64,000 bases of DNA. Source: Nocardioides coralli. GTDB lineage: Bacteria; Actinomycetota; Actinomycetes; Propionibacteriales; Nocardioidaceae. Under the pieces are notes generated by a model. The model saw only the letters and a list, made by a program, of their open reading frames with translations. It had not been told where the DNA came from and searched no databases. The translations under genes were made by a program, and so were the position numbers. Where the stretch lies: assembly GCF_019880385.1 (NCBI RefSeq), contig NZ_CP082273.1, positions 682,001 to 746,000 on the forward strand, given 5' to 3'. Below, piece by piece: positions 43,597-51,361 of the stretch (position 1 is its first letter; every line of letters begins with the position of its first letter).

Positions 43597-44129
43597 CCGA
43601 GCCTGGTCGTGAGGACGGGGCGGGTCCGGCCCGGTGGGCGGACTACCTCGACTGGGTGCGGGGAGAGCTCGTCGCCGGTGTGCTCGGGCTCCCGCCCGAG
43701 CAGCAGCGCACCACGCGGGTGCCGAGCGGGTGGACGCCGATCGAGCTGCTGTCGCACGTGCTCCACATGGAGCAGCGCTGGTTCGTCTGGGGCTTCCTGG
43801 GTGAGCCGGTGGCCGAGCCGTGGGGTGACTGGAACGTCGAGGAGCCCTGGGCCGACGACGACTCCGGCACGGTCCGCGACCGGGCCCGCTGGGTCGTCGC
43901 GGACGAGGTGACGGCGGATCACCTGGCCGCGCAGGTCGAGGCGGTCGGCAGGCGGACGCGGGAGGTGGTGCTGGGCCACGCGCTCGACGACACCGCGGCA
44001 CGGGGCGGGAGGTTCGCGGACGACCCGCCGACCCTGGAGTGGATCTGCTTCCACGTGCTCGCGGAGTACGCGCGGCATGCCGGCCACCTCGACATCGTGG
44101 TCGAGCTGGCTCACGCCGACGGCGACTGA
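43593..44129 (+). CDS. DinB/DUF664 fold protein (mycothiol-transferase-like)
   Basis: A 178-aa four-helix protein of the DinB-like superfamily. Metal-binding His residues are visible in SHVLHMEQRW and in EYARHAGHLDI, the three-His pattern of mycothiol- or bacillithiol-dependent transferases. Not related to DinB polymerase. The GTG start overlaps the stop of the polymerase gene (GTGA). Possible detoxification role; target unknown. A perfect hairpin terminator follows. Confidence 0.85.
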   Translation: MTEPGREDGAGPARWADYLDWVRGELVAGVLGLPPEQQRTTRVPSGWTPIELLSHVLHMEQRWFVWGFLGEPVAEPWGDWNVEEPWADDDSGTVRDRARWVVADEVTADHLAAQVEAVGRRTREVVLGHALDDTAARGGRFADDPPTLEWICFHVLAEYARHAGHLDIVVELAHADGD

Positions 44130-44146
44130 GCACCCCGGAAACGTGA

Positions 44147-44176
44147 TAGACCCGCTTGGCGAACCAAGCGGGTCTA
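44147..44176 (+). terminator. Hairpin terminator
   Basis: A perfect 13-bp stem (44147-44159 with 44164-44176) closed by a CGAA loop, 18 bp after the stop of the DUF664 gene. It ends the polymerase operon and separates it from the RNA structures downstream. Confidence 0.85.
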
Positions 44177-44216
44177 CATCTCGGGAACCGAAGTCCGTGG
44201 GTGGGCTTCGGGCCCT

Positions 44217-44316
44217 GGCGCCTCGTACCCCCCCGGTGCAAGGTGCCTCTTCAATTCGCGAACTCAGAACCCCCCGGATCTGGTCCGCAGTAGGCTCGAT
44301 CCCCCCGGTACGAGCC
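44217..44316 (+). ncRNA. 6C-like RNA: hairpins with C6-C7 loops
   Basis: Three hairpins each present a run of cytosines in the loop. First: 44217-44223 pairs with 44241-44247, C7 at 44228-44234. Second: 44265-44268 with 44279-44282, C6 at 44270-44275. Third: 44293-44298 with 44311-44316, C6 at 44301-44306. Actinobacterial 6C RNA is defined by two stem-loops each with six or more C in the loop, which the last two match best; the third, extra hairpin is unusual. The strand is set by the C runs. A -10-like TACATC occurs at about 44175-44180. The remainder of 44177-44406 holds only weaker hairpins. Confidence 0.62.
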
Positions 44317-44406
44317 TGGTGTCAGCGACGGAGATCTGACCCATCAAAGGTAGGCCGGAGGCGGGTCTGCCCACACCCACGGAGGGTCCACAGGTGGGTA
44401 ACAAAT

Positions 44407-44982
44407 TCACACACCCGTGGCCCCCTCGCCTCCGCCGGCCTGTTCGGCGAAGGTCTCGTGCTCGAGCAGGTGCAGGCAGGGGACGCCGATCTTGCGGCGC
44501 GCGCGCGAGGTCCAGTCGAGGTGGAAGAACTCCGCGACCACGTGCGGGCGGGTGAGGATGATCGCCTCCCGGCCGTCGACCTTCGCGACGTGCTCCGCCA
44601 GCGCGTCGATCGGCGGCTCGGACACGACCGTGCCGCGCGCCTCGGCGCCGGCGGCCCGCAGGGCGGCCACGCTGGCCTGGAGGTCGTGCTCGGAGCGCTC
44701 GCGGCAGTCCTTGCGGACCGCGTCGAGGTCGACGTCGCTCATCACCATCGCCGGGGACGACATGACCTCACCGGCCGCGAGGGATCCCATGGCCGACTCG
44801 ATCCTGGCCGCGGCGTCCTCCAGCGGCAGCAGCACGTGGTAGACGACCCGGTCCTCGATCTCCTCGTGGAGGGACCGCACCTGCCGGGCGTCGTCGGCAC
44901 TGACCGCGTGCTCGACGAGCATCACCACGTCGTAGGTGCCGACGCCGTCGTGGATGTCCTCGTTACGGATGTCCTGGGTCAT
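44407..44982 (-). CDS. Conserved hypothetical protein, coupled to the ligase gene
   Basis: A 191-aa soluble protein. The alternating hydrophobic strands (YDVVMLVEHAV, YHVLLPL, EAIILTRPHVVAEFFH) suggest a Rossmann-like or universal-stress-like fold, but I do not recognise the family with certainty. The ATG overlaps the stop of the DNA ligase gene, so it is translationally coupled to that gene. It may have a role in the same repair or stress response; that is inference from position. Confidence 0.75.
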   Translation of the reverse strand: MTQDIRNEDIHDGVGTYDVVMLVEHAVSADDARQVRSLHEEIEDRVVYHVLLPLEDAAARIESAMGSLAAGEVMSSPAMVMSDVDLDAVRKDCRERSEHDLQASVAALRAAGAEARGTVVSEPPIDALAEHVAKVDGREAIILTRPHVVAEFFHLDWTSRARRKIGVPCLHLLEHETFAEQAGGGEGATGV

Positions 44983-46070
44983 CGCGAACCTCCACCCTCG
45001 ATACCGAGAATTCTAGCCAGGTCGTAGCTCACCGGCTGCTCGAGCTGCTCGTAGCCACACGACTCGGGGTCGCGGTCCGGGCGCCACCGCTTGAAGTGGG
45101 CGGTGTGCCGGAACCGGCGGCCCTCCATCGCGTCGTACTTCACCTCGAGGACACGTTCGGGCCGCAGCGGCGTGAAGGAGAGGTCCTTGCCCTGGCTCCA
45201 GCGGCTCTGGGTGCCGGGAACCCGTCCCGGGTTGGCCACGAGGAACTCCGTCCACTCGCCCCACGGGTGCTCCTCGATCGGGCACACGAGAGCCTGGAGC
45301 TCCTGCCACAGCTCGGCCCGGCGCTTCTCGGTGAAGCTGGCACTGACCCCGACGTGCTGCAGCTTCCCTCCGTCGTAGAGCCCGAGCAGCATGCTGCCGA
45401 GCAGGGGCTTCTCCGGGGTGGAGGTCTTGTGCTCGCGGTAGCCGGCCAGGACCACGTCGGCGGTCCGCTCGTGCTTGATCTTGAGCATGCTGCGCAGGTT
45501 CTCGCGGTACGGCGCGTCCAGCGGCTTGGCGATCACGCCGTCCAGCCCGGCGCCCTCGAACTGCTCGAACCACTGCTCGGCCTCGGCGGGATCGGTCGTG
45601 GTGCGGGTGAGGTGGCACGGGCCCGGGAGCCCGGCCAGCACCTGCTCCATCGCCGCGCGGCGCTCCGAGAAGGGCCGGTCGACCAGCGAGTCGTCGCCGA
45701 GGGCCAGCAGGTCGAAGGCGACGTAGCCGGCCGGGGTCTCCGCGGCCAGCCTGGAGATCCGTGACGCGGCGGGGTGGATGCGCTCCTGGAGCACCTCGAA
45801 CTCGAGGCGATCACCGATGGCCACGAAGAGCTCGCCGTCGAGGACGCAGCGCTCCGGGAGCTGCTCGCGGGCGGCCACGACGACCTCGGGGAAGTACCGG
45901 GTCAGGGGCTTGGTGTTGCGACTGGTCAGCTCGACCTCGTCACCGTCACGGAACAGCAGGCAGCGGAAGCCGTCCCACTTGGGCTCGAAGCTCCAGCCGT
46001 CCTCGTGGGGCACGCCCTTGACGGCCTTGGCCAGCATCGGCTTGACGGGTGGCATGACCGGGAGCTCCAC
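44979..46070 (-). CDS. ligC: ATP-dependent DNA ligase (LigC type)
   Basis: A 363-aa ligase. Motif I is EPKWDGFR with the adenylated Lys31, later DGELF (motif III), AFDLL, DGVIAKP (motif IV) and LKIKHER (motif V), followed by an OB-fold. This is the minimal nucleotidyltransferase plus OB layout of mycobacterial LigC. It joins ends in backup NHEJ, and the stand-alone polymerase gene nearby is its natural partner. The start is GTG 46070, or the ATG five codons in. Confidence 0.92.
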   Translation of the reverse strand: MELPVMPPVKPMLAKAVKGVPHEDGWSFEPKWDGFRCLLFRDGDEVELTSRNTKPLTRYFPEVVVAAREQLPERCVLDGELFVAIGDRLEFEVLQERIHPAASRISRLAAETPAGYVAFDLLALGDDSLVDRPFSERRAAMEQVLAGLPGPCHLTRTTTDPAEAEQWFEQFEGAGLDGVIAKPLDAPYRENLRSMLKIKHERTADVVLAGYREHKTSTPEKPLLGSMLLGLYDGGKLQHVGVSASFTEKRRAELWQELQALVCPIEEHPWGEWTEFLVANPGRVPGTQSRWSQGKDLSFTPLRPERVLEVKYDAMEGRRFRHTAHFKRWRPDRDPESCGYEQLEQPVSYDLARILGIEGGGSR

Positions 46071-46085
46071 GGGAGCAGGCTAGCG

Positions 46086-46127
46086 CCGCGGCGACCACCG
46101 GAACCGCTTCCCGGTGGTCGGCCGCGG
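46086..46127. terminator. GC-rich hairpin between the hydrolase and ligase genes
   Basis: CCGCGGCGACCACCGG at 46086-46101 pairs with 46111-46127 (16 bp with one bulged G) around a 9-nt loop. It probably ends transcription of the glycoside hydrolase gene, which stops at 46181, and insulates the ligase operon. Confidence 0.72.
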
Positions 46128-46180
46128 CGTCACCCTCCGGCGGCGGCACGTGAGCCCGTCACAGGCTCACCGGGTCGCGG

Positions 46181-47191
46181 TCAGTCGCAGGTGTCCGGCT
46201 TGCCGTTGCCACCGTCGTTGCCGTCGTCCCCCTTGGCGAGGACGTCGTGCACCTGGTGGTACTCGGGCTTGCGCGACCAGTCGGCCCGCACCAGGCCGAA
46301 CCGCGTCTCCGGGTCGCGGCCCGAGCCCGGGTCGTCGAGCAGCTCGTAGCGGAAGGCCTTCTGGACCCGCTCGTGCTTCGCGATCTTCTTGATGCCCTCG
46401 GAGCCGTGGCGGGCGGCGTCGGACTCGCTGGTGGGGCGGTGACCGGCCTTGCCGTTGTAGGTGGTCCACCCGGTCTCGGTGATCCACACCGGCATGCCGT
46501 CGTAGGCGATGTCGACCTTCTTCAGGCGCGAGTCGAGGCCGTTGGTGATCTCCTGGCCCCGCGGGTAGGAGTGGAGCGAGGCCACGTCGCAGTACTTGTG
46601 CACGTCGCGCTGGGCGAGCTGGCGGTACCCGGCGCCGTTGTTGCGGTCCTCGACGACGTCGTGCATCGACGGCGATAGCACGCGGGCGTTCTCGAGCTCG
46701 TGGTGGCGGTTGCGCGCGTCCCAGATCGCGCGCTGGATCGCGATGGTGCGGTCGGCCCAGTCGCCGCGACCGGTGTTGTTGGGCTCGTTGACGCCCTCGA
46801 AGCCGAGCACGATGTCGCCGTACTCCGCGGCGATGTGGTCGATCCGGTCGGAGACCTCGGCGGGGCCCAGGCGGAACGACGGCGGGGCGACGGGCATCAG
46901 CCACTTGATGTCGTAGCGGCGGCAGAGCTCGGCGGCGCGGCGGCAGGTGGCGCTGCGGGGGTTGATCAGGCCGCGGATCTGACGGACTCCGAGCTCGGCG
47001 AGATCCTCCATCCAGCGGTCGGTGTGCCCCCACATCGGGTCGCGAGCCCAGTTGGGGTGGGTGCAGACCCCGTAGGCCTTGTGGAGCGTGGAGGGGCTGG
47101 TGGCAGCCGCTGCGCGCGTCGGGAGGTCGACACTGACGCCGGCAGCGGTGACGGCGGCAGCGCCCAGGAAGGCGCGTCGGGTGACGGGCAT
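46181..47191 (-). CDS. Tat-exported clan GH-A type glycoside hydrolase
   Basis: A 336-aa protein. The N-terminus carries a twin-arginine signal (TRRAFLGAAAVTAAG) cleaved near residue 30. The rest looks like a (beta/alpha)8 hydrolase of clan GH-A: the acid/base is Glu136 in GVNEPNN and the nucleophile Glu239 in ITETGW. Substrate unknown; a beta-linked polysaccharide is likely by fold. A Cys-containing Gly/Asn-rich tail follows. Export by Tat implies folding or cofactor loading in the cytoplasm. Confidence 0.8.
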   Translation of the reverse strand: MPVTRRAFLGAAAVTAAGVSVDLPTRAAAATSPSTLHKAYGVCTHPNWARDPMWGHTDRWMEDLAELGVRQIRGLINPRSATCRRAAELCRRYDIKWLMPVAPPSFRLGPAEVSDRIDHIAAEYGDIVLGFEGVNEPNNTGRGDWADRTIAIQRAIWDARNRHHELENARVLSPSMHDVVEDRNNGAGYRQLAQRDVHKYCDVASLHSYPRGQEITNGLDSRLKKVDIAYDGMPVWITETGWTTYNGKAGHRPTSESDAARHGSEGIKKIAKHERVQKAFRYELLDDPGSGRDPETRFGLVRADWSRKPEYHQVHDVLAKGDDGNDGGNGKPDTCD

Positions 47192-47435
47192 GGGGGGTAC
47201 AGCTCCTTCTTCGGTTACCGGGGGGCCGCCTCGCCGCCGTACTCCCGAGCGTGCGGCGGCCGAGACTGAGCGAAGACTTTGCCATCAAAACCCACCAAAG
47301 GCAACCATTTCCTTCCGCGGGTTGGGAGAGATGTGTGGCACAATTGAGGCTCGCTCCCGTCCCCGCGGGGGTGCCTGGCAGTCCTCCCCTCGGTGGCTGC
47401 GTCCCGCGGGTCGGGCCGTGGGATTGGGGGTTTCG

Positions 47436-47813
47436 ATGGAGGGACTCGACGGTGCCGTCGAGACGGTGTCGAACGGAGCTGACGTCGGCGTGGCCGTGGC
47501 CATCAAGCGACGCCGGATCGGCCTGGGTCTCAAGAGCGTCCGCGAGTTCGCGGAGCGCTCCGGAGTGAGCCGGGAGGCGGTGACCGCCGCCGAGCGCGGC
47601 ATGGCCTCGCAACGGACCTACGAACGCCTCGAGGCGTGGCTCGAGAGCGCCGAGCGCGAGCGCGGGACAGCGCGCGACGACAACGTCGTGGAGTTCCGGC
47701 TCACCGGCGAGGCCGGCATCGACGTGGTCGTCCGCGGCCCGGTCACCGACATGTCCGAGCTGGAGGCGACCGTGACCCGGCTGATCCGGGAGATGAGAGG
47801 CGTCTCGGCCTGA
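47436..47813 (+). CDS. Helix-turn-helix transcriptional regulator
   Basis: A 125-aa protein. A Cro/C1-type helix-turn-helix spans about residues 22-75 (LKSVREFAERSGVSREAVTAAERG). The C-terminal half (VVEFRLTGEAGIDVVVRGPV) is a small beta-rich domain. ATG 47436 is preferred (GGGGG upstream); an in-frame ATG at 47331 would add a low-complexity leader. It precedes a tRNA-like gene embedded in repeats, but no target can be named. The 244-bp gap before it holds a TTGCC/GGCAA inverted repeat and a GC hairpin. Confidence 0.78.
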   Translation: MEGLDGAVETVSNGADVGVAVAIKRRRIGLGLKSVREFAERSGVSREAVTAAERGMASQRTYERLEAWLESAERERGTARDDNVVEFRLTGEAGIDVVVRGPVTDMSELEATVTRLIREMRGVSA

Positions 47814-47820
47814 AGGCGGG

Positions 47821-47973
47821 TCCCCGGTTGGTCTGCCGGGCCGTGGTGCCTGCCCCGCCAGGCGGGGCCTTACGCTTCTTCTCGCGATCCCCGGTTGGTC
47901 TGCCGGGCCGTGGTGCCTGCCCCGCCAGGCGGGGCCTTACGCTTCTTCTCGCGATCCCCGGTTGGTCTGCCGG
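47821..47973 (+). repeat. Tandem 67-bp duplication of the tRNA 5' half plus a hairpin
   Basis: Units start at 47821, 47888 and 47955, exactly 67 bp apart. The first 19 bases (TCCCCGGTTGGTCTGCCGG) are the 5' end of the tRNA-like gene. The first two units then continue into a 7-bp GC hairpin followed by a pyrimidine-rich tract, which looks like a terminator; the third continues into the tRNA body. The first two copies are identical across the whole unit, so the duplication is recent. Confidence 0.85.
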
Positions 47974-48032
47974 TAGGGCCCGCCTGACTTTGAATCAGGA
48001 CTAGCGACGTAGGTTCGACTCCTACCCGGGGA
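47955..48032 (+). tRNA. tRNA-Gln-like gene, anticodon UUG, with unusual proportions
   Basis: The acceptor stem TCCCCGG pairs with CCGGGGA; the T arm is GTAGG TTCGACT CCTAC; the D loop TGCCGGTA has G18G19 and A21; the anticodon stem CCTGA/TCAGG encloses CTTTGAA, giving anticodon TTG (Gln, CAA). It is 78 nt. Two bases more than usual separate the D and anticodon stems, and nine rather than five lie between anticodon and T stems. The D stem has one mismatch. So it may be a variant or decayed tRNA. Its position beside glmU-prs fits the tRNA-Gln commonly found there in actinobacteria. Confidence 0.66.
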
Positions 48033-48128
48033 GCGAGAGACCGCAGCGAGGTACGAGCGGAGGTCCGAGCTCCCCCAGGGAGCCGGGGAGCGAGAGACCG
48101 CAGCGAGGTACGAGCGGAGGTCCGAGCT
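48028..48128 (+). repeat. Tandem 57-bp repeat just 3' of the tRNA
   Basis: Two 44-bp identical blocks (48028-48071 and 48085-48128) at a 57-bp period, beginning with the tRNA's last bases (GGGGAGCGAGAGACC...). A partial third GGGGAGC at 48142 reaches into the methyltransferase gene. Direct repeats starting inside the 3' end of a tRNA are the usual remnant of integration or strand slippage. Confidence 0.82.
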
Positions 48129-48879
48129 ACCCCATCGAACCGGGGAGCTGCCACACCGACACGTGGCCCGGACTCTCGGCCGTGAAGGAACTCCGCCGCC
48201 AGTCGGCGTACCTCGCCTCCAGCGTCATCCCCGCCAGCCGCGCCATCAGGTCGAGCTCGCTGGGCCAGACGTAACGGAAGTTGCTCACGCCATAGCGGTA
48301 GGTCGTCCCGTCCGCCTCGCGGCTGAAGTGGTGTGAGGTCGCCTGCTGGGTGACGGGGTCGTAGGTGTCCAGACCCACGTGGTCGTCCGAGACGTCGAAC
48401 GGGACCGCCTGCTGGCCGGGGGGAAGCCGGCGCAGCTGGGGGACCCCGAGCTCGACGACGAACCGCCCTCCGGGACGGAGGTGGCGCGCGGCGTTGGCGA
48501 AGACAGCGACCTGCTCGTCCTGGGTGCGCACGTTGCCCAGCGAGTTCCAGACGACGTAGACGAGCGCGAAGTCGTCGCGCGCCGCCGACGCCGTGGCCAT
48601 GTCGTCGACGACCACCGGGATCGTGGCGGGCGAGACCTTGCGGTGCAGCTGCGCAGCCATCGGCGCCGACAGCTCGATGCCCGTGACGGGTATCCCGCGT
48701 TCGGCCAGCGGCACCGCGACCCGCCCCGTGCCCACCGCCAGCTCCAGCGCCGGTCCGTCGTCGGCGAGGTCGGCGAGGAAGGCCACGGCGGGATCGAGCA
48801 CGTCCGGTGCGAACATCTCGGCGCACACCGAGTCGTAGCGCCGGGCCGTCTCCTCGTCCCAGAGATCACTGGTCGACAT
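48127..48879 (-). CDS. Class I SAM-dependent methyltransferase
   Basis: A 250-aa methyltransferase. Motif I is ALELAVGTGRVAVPLA and motif II-like VTGIELS; VVVDDM and LVYVVWNSLGN follow. It is of the small-molecule or unknown-target type. The ATG is at 48879. The last codons (LPGSMG) lie over the partial repeat beside the tRNA, so the C-terminus may have been altered by the tandem duplication. Confidence 0.85.
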   Translation of the reverse strand: MSTSDLWDEETARRYDSVCAEMFAPDVLDPAVAFLADLADDGPALELAVGTGRVAVPLAERGIPVTGIELSAPMAAQLHRKVSPATIPVVVDDMATASAARDDFALVYVVWNSLGNVRTQDEQVAVFANAARHLRPGGRFVVELGVPQLRRLPPGQQAVPFDVSDDHVGLDTYDPVTQQATSHHFSREADGTTYRYGVSNFRYVWPSELDLMARLAGMTLEARYADWRRSSFTAESPGHVSVWQLPGSMG

Positions 48880-48920
48880 GCCGACACCCTCGGCCACACG
48901 CGAGGACAGTGTCGACCGGA

Positions 48921-49085
48921 TTACTGCGCGCGGCCCTCCGCCTCCGCCAGCCGCCGGTGCAGCCGGTCCCGCACCTCGTCGGGGGTGTAGGAGCGCCGCT
49001 GACGTTCGCGGCGTGCCACGGCGGCGCCGGACACCGCGACGCCGACCACGCCGGCCAGGCCCAGCCACTTCCACCACGCGCGCAT
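48921..49085 (-). CDS. Small single-pass membrane protein
   Basis: A 54-aa protein: a Trp-rich start (MRAWWKWLGLAG), one membrane helix, then a basic stretch (RRERQRR) and a helical tail (TPDEVRDRLHRRLAEAEG). Function unknown. An earlier in-frame start exists, but the upstream part is low-complexity, so the ATG at 49085 is chosen. Confidence 0.6.
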   Translation of the reverse strand: MRAWWKWLGLAGVVGVAVSGAAVARRERQRRSYTPDEVRDRLHRRLAEAEGRAQ

Positions 49086-49147
49086 GCCCCGGAGCCTAGT
49101 GAGCGTCGTGCCGCCGCGGGCTGCCCGACCGGGGCAGGATGGGGTGC

Positions 49148-49828
49148 GTGCCCGCACCGTTGTCGCTCGACGCAGCCGCCGACCTGACCCGTACCGGTGA
49201 CCTGTGGTTGTTCCGGGGCCGGACAGTGGCCGACCGGGCGATCCAGACCCTCACCAACAGCCCGGTCAACCACGTCGGCCTGGCGGTGGTCCTCGAGGAC
49301 CTCCCGCCACTGCTGTGGCACGCCGAGCTCGGGAGGTCCGTCCTCGACGTGTGGAGCGGCGGGTACCACCGGGGGGTCCAGCTCCACGACCTGCGCGAGG
49401 CCGTCGAGCGGTGGCAGGACACCTATGCCCAGCAGGCCTGGCTGCGACAGATCCAGCCGGAGGTCGGGCGCGAGCAGGAGGACGCCGCACTCCGCGCGAT
49501 CGCGCGGCTGGACGGCGTCTCCTTCCCCACCACGCTGCGGCTGGCCGGTCGGTGGCTGCGGGGCCGGGACTCCTACGTCTCGCGTCGCCGTCGTCAGGCA
49601 CCGCGCGTGCGACCCGAGGCAGCGTTCTGCGCGGAGACCGTCGCCCTGACGTTGCAGGAGATGGGGATCGTGGCGGACGACCGGCGTGCGGAGTGGTACG
49701 ACCCCGGCACGTTCTGGAGCGGCGAGTACCTGCCGCTCACCGATGACTGGAGCTACGGCCGCGAGATCCAGGTCGGCGAGGTCGACCGGAGCCGGCCAGC
49801 CCCGAGCAGCCGCCACCGCTGGCGCTGA
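49148..49828 (+). CDS. Permuted papain-fold (YiiX/NlpC-like) protein
   Basis: A 226-aa predicted Cys hydrolase or amidase of the NlpC/P60 superfamily, circularly permuted type. The His lies in NHVGLAVVL and the Cys in FCAETVALTL. This order, His before Cys, matches the YiiX/LRAT-like group. The GTG at 49148 lies 7 nt after CAGGAT (49135-49140); the ATG at 49139 would start within the -10 to +1 gap and is less likely. Substrate unknown. Confidence 0.72.
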   Translation: MPAPLSLDAAADLTRTGDLWLFRGRTVADRAIQTLTNSPVNHVGLAVVLEDLPPLLWHAELGRSVLDVWSGGYHRGVQLHDLREAVERWQDTYAQQAWLRQIQPEVGREQEDAALRAIARLDGVSFPTTLRLAGRWLRGRDSYVSRRRRQAPRVRPEAAFCAETVALTLQEMGIVADDRRAEWYDPGTFWSGEYLPLTDDWSYGREIQVGEVDRSRPAPSSRHRWR

Positions 49829-49860
49829 GCGGTTCCGCCGAAGGCCGTTAGTGTGGCGCC

Positions 49861-51318
49861 ATGCCCGCAGAGCTCACTGTCATCGTGCTGGCCGCCGGCG
49901 GCGGTACCCGCATGAAGTCCAAGACCGTGAAGGTGCTGCACGAGGTCGGTGGCCGGAGCATGGTCGGTCATGTGCTGGCCGCCGTGGGTGAGCTCGAGCC
50001 GCAGCGGATCGTGGCCGTGGTCGGTCACCAGCGCGAGCAGGTCGCCCCCCACATCCAGTCCCTGGCGCCGGACGCGGTGCTCGCTGTGCAGGAGACGCAG
50101 GAGGGCACCGGGCACGCCGTCCGGATCGCCGTCGAGGCCGCGGGTGTCACCACGGGCACCGTGCTCGTCGCCACCGGCGACACCCCGCTCCTCCGGGGGG
50201 CGAGCCTGCGGGCCTTCGTCGCCGAGCACGAGGCTGCCCAGCGGGCCGTGAGCATCCTCAGCGGCGAGGTCCCCGACCCCCACGGCTACGGCCGGATCGT
50301 CCGTGACGAGCAGGGCGAGGTGGTGGCGATCGTGGAGGAGAAGGACGCCACGCCCGAGCAGCGGGAGCTGCGCGAGATCAGCAGCGGCATCCTCGCCTTC
50401 GACGGCGACTTCCTGGCCGGTGCCCTGCCCCGCATCAGCAACGACAACGCCAAGGGCGAGTACTACCTCACCGACGCGGTGCAGCTGGCACAGGACGACG
50501 GCCTCACGGTCGGCGCCTATCCCATCGAGGACGTCACCGAGACCGAGGGTGCCAACGACCGGGCACAGCTCGCCGAGCTCGGCCGGATCCTCAACGCCCG
50601 CATCGTGACGCAGTGGATGCGGGACGGGGTGACGGTCATGGACCCCGCCACCACGTGGATCGACGCCGACGTCGTGCTCGAGCAGGACGTGACCGTGCTG
50701 CCCGGCACCCAGCTGCTGGGGGCCACGGTGGTGGCCGAGGACGCCGTCGTCGGGCCCGACACGACGCTCAAGGACTGCGAGATCGGCTCCGGCGCCCGCG
50801 TCGTCCGCACCCACGGCGAGCTCGCCGTCGTCGGCGCCGGCGCCGACGTCGGCCCGTTCTCCTACCTGCGCCCCGGCACGCGCCTGGGCGCCGGCGGCAA
50901 GATCGGCGCCTTCGTGGAGACCAAGAACGCCGTCATCGGCGAGGGCTCCAAGGTGCCGCACCTCTCCTACGTCGGGGACGCCCAGATCGGACGCGGCAGC
51001 AACATCGGTGCCGGCACGATCTTCGCCAACTACGACGGCATCGCCAAGCACCGCACCACGGTGGGGGACGGGGCGCGCACGGGGTCCAACAACACCTTCA
51101 TCGCCCCGGTGAGCATCGGCGACGGGGCCATGACCGGCGGCGGCACCGTCGTCCGCGAGGACGTGCCCGCGGGCGCGCTCGCGGTCTCCGCCGGGGCCCA
51201 GCGCAACCTCGAGGGTCACGCCGCACGCAGGGCCGCGTCACGCGCGGAAACCGACGGAGAACGCCACGCGGACCCCGGAGTTGGGCAGCCGGCCCCGGGT
51301 GGGACACAATCCCGGTAG
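49861..51318 (+). CDS. glmU: Bifunctional GlcNAc-1-P uridyltransferase/GlcN-1-P acetyltransferase
   Basis: A 485-aa enzyme making UDP-GlcNAc for peptidoglycan. The N-terminal pyrophosphorylase has LAAGGGTRM and ATGDTPLL; the C-terminal left-handed beta-helix acetyltransferase has YLRPGT and GSNNTFIAPV. The tail beyond residue 455 is disordered. ATG 49861 follows TAGTGT at 6 nt, so it is leaderless. It leads the glmU-prs pair conserved in actinobacteria. Confidence 0.96.
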   Translation: MPAELTVIVLAAGGGTRMKSKTVKVLHEVGGRSMVGHVLAAVGELEPQRIVAVVGHQREQVAPHIQSLAPDAVLAVQETQEGTGHAVRIAVEAAGVTTGTVLVATGDTPLLRGASLRAFVAEHEAAQRAVSILSGEVPDPHGYGRIVRDEQGEVVAIVEEKDATPEQRELREISSGILAFDGDFLAGALPRISNDNAKGEYYLTDAVQLAQDDGLTVGAYPIEDVTETEGANDRAQLAELGRILNARIVTQWMRDGVTVMDPATTWIDADVVLEQDVTVLPGTQLLGATVVAEDAVVGPDTTLKDCEIGSGARVVRTHGELAVVGAGADVGPFSYLRPGTRLGAGGKIGAFVETKNAVIGEGSKVPHLSYVGDAQIGRGSNIGAGTIFANYDGIAKHRTTVGDGARTGSNNTFIAPVSIGDGAMTGGGTVVREDVPAGALAVSAGAQRNLEGHAARRAASRAETDGERHADPGVGQPAPGGTQSR

Positions 51319-51361
51319 AGGCCCTACGGCACCCCCTCCGGCGACCAGGAGCGCGACCGAC

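Noticed and set aside
43593..44129. DinB family protein as a second Y-family polymerase
   Set aside because: This DinB is the four-helix DUF664-type fold with three metal His, unrelated to DNA polymerase IV.
47192..47435. c-di-AMP (ydaO) riboswitch before the glycoside hydrolase
   Set aside because: Only a short CGCTCA-like start and a GC hairpin are similar; the leader is too short and lacks the core motifs.
47331..47435. N-terminal extension of the helix-turn-helix gene from ATG 47331
   Set aside because: The extra 35 residues are low-complexity with no match; a better start with an upstream G-rich site is at 47436.
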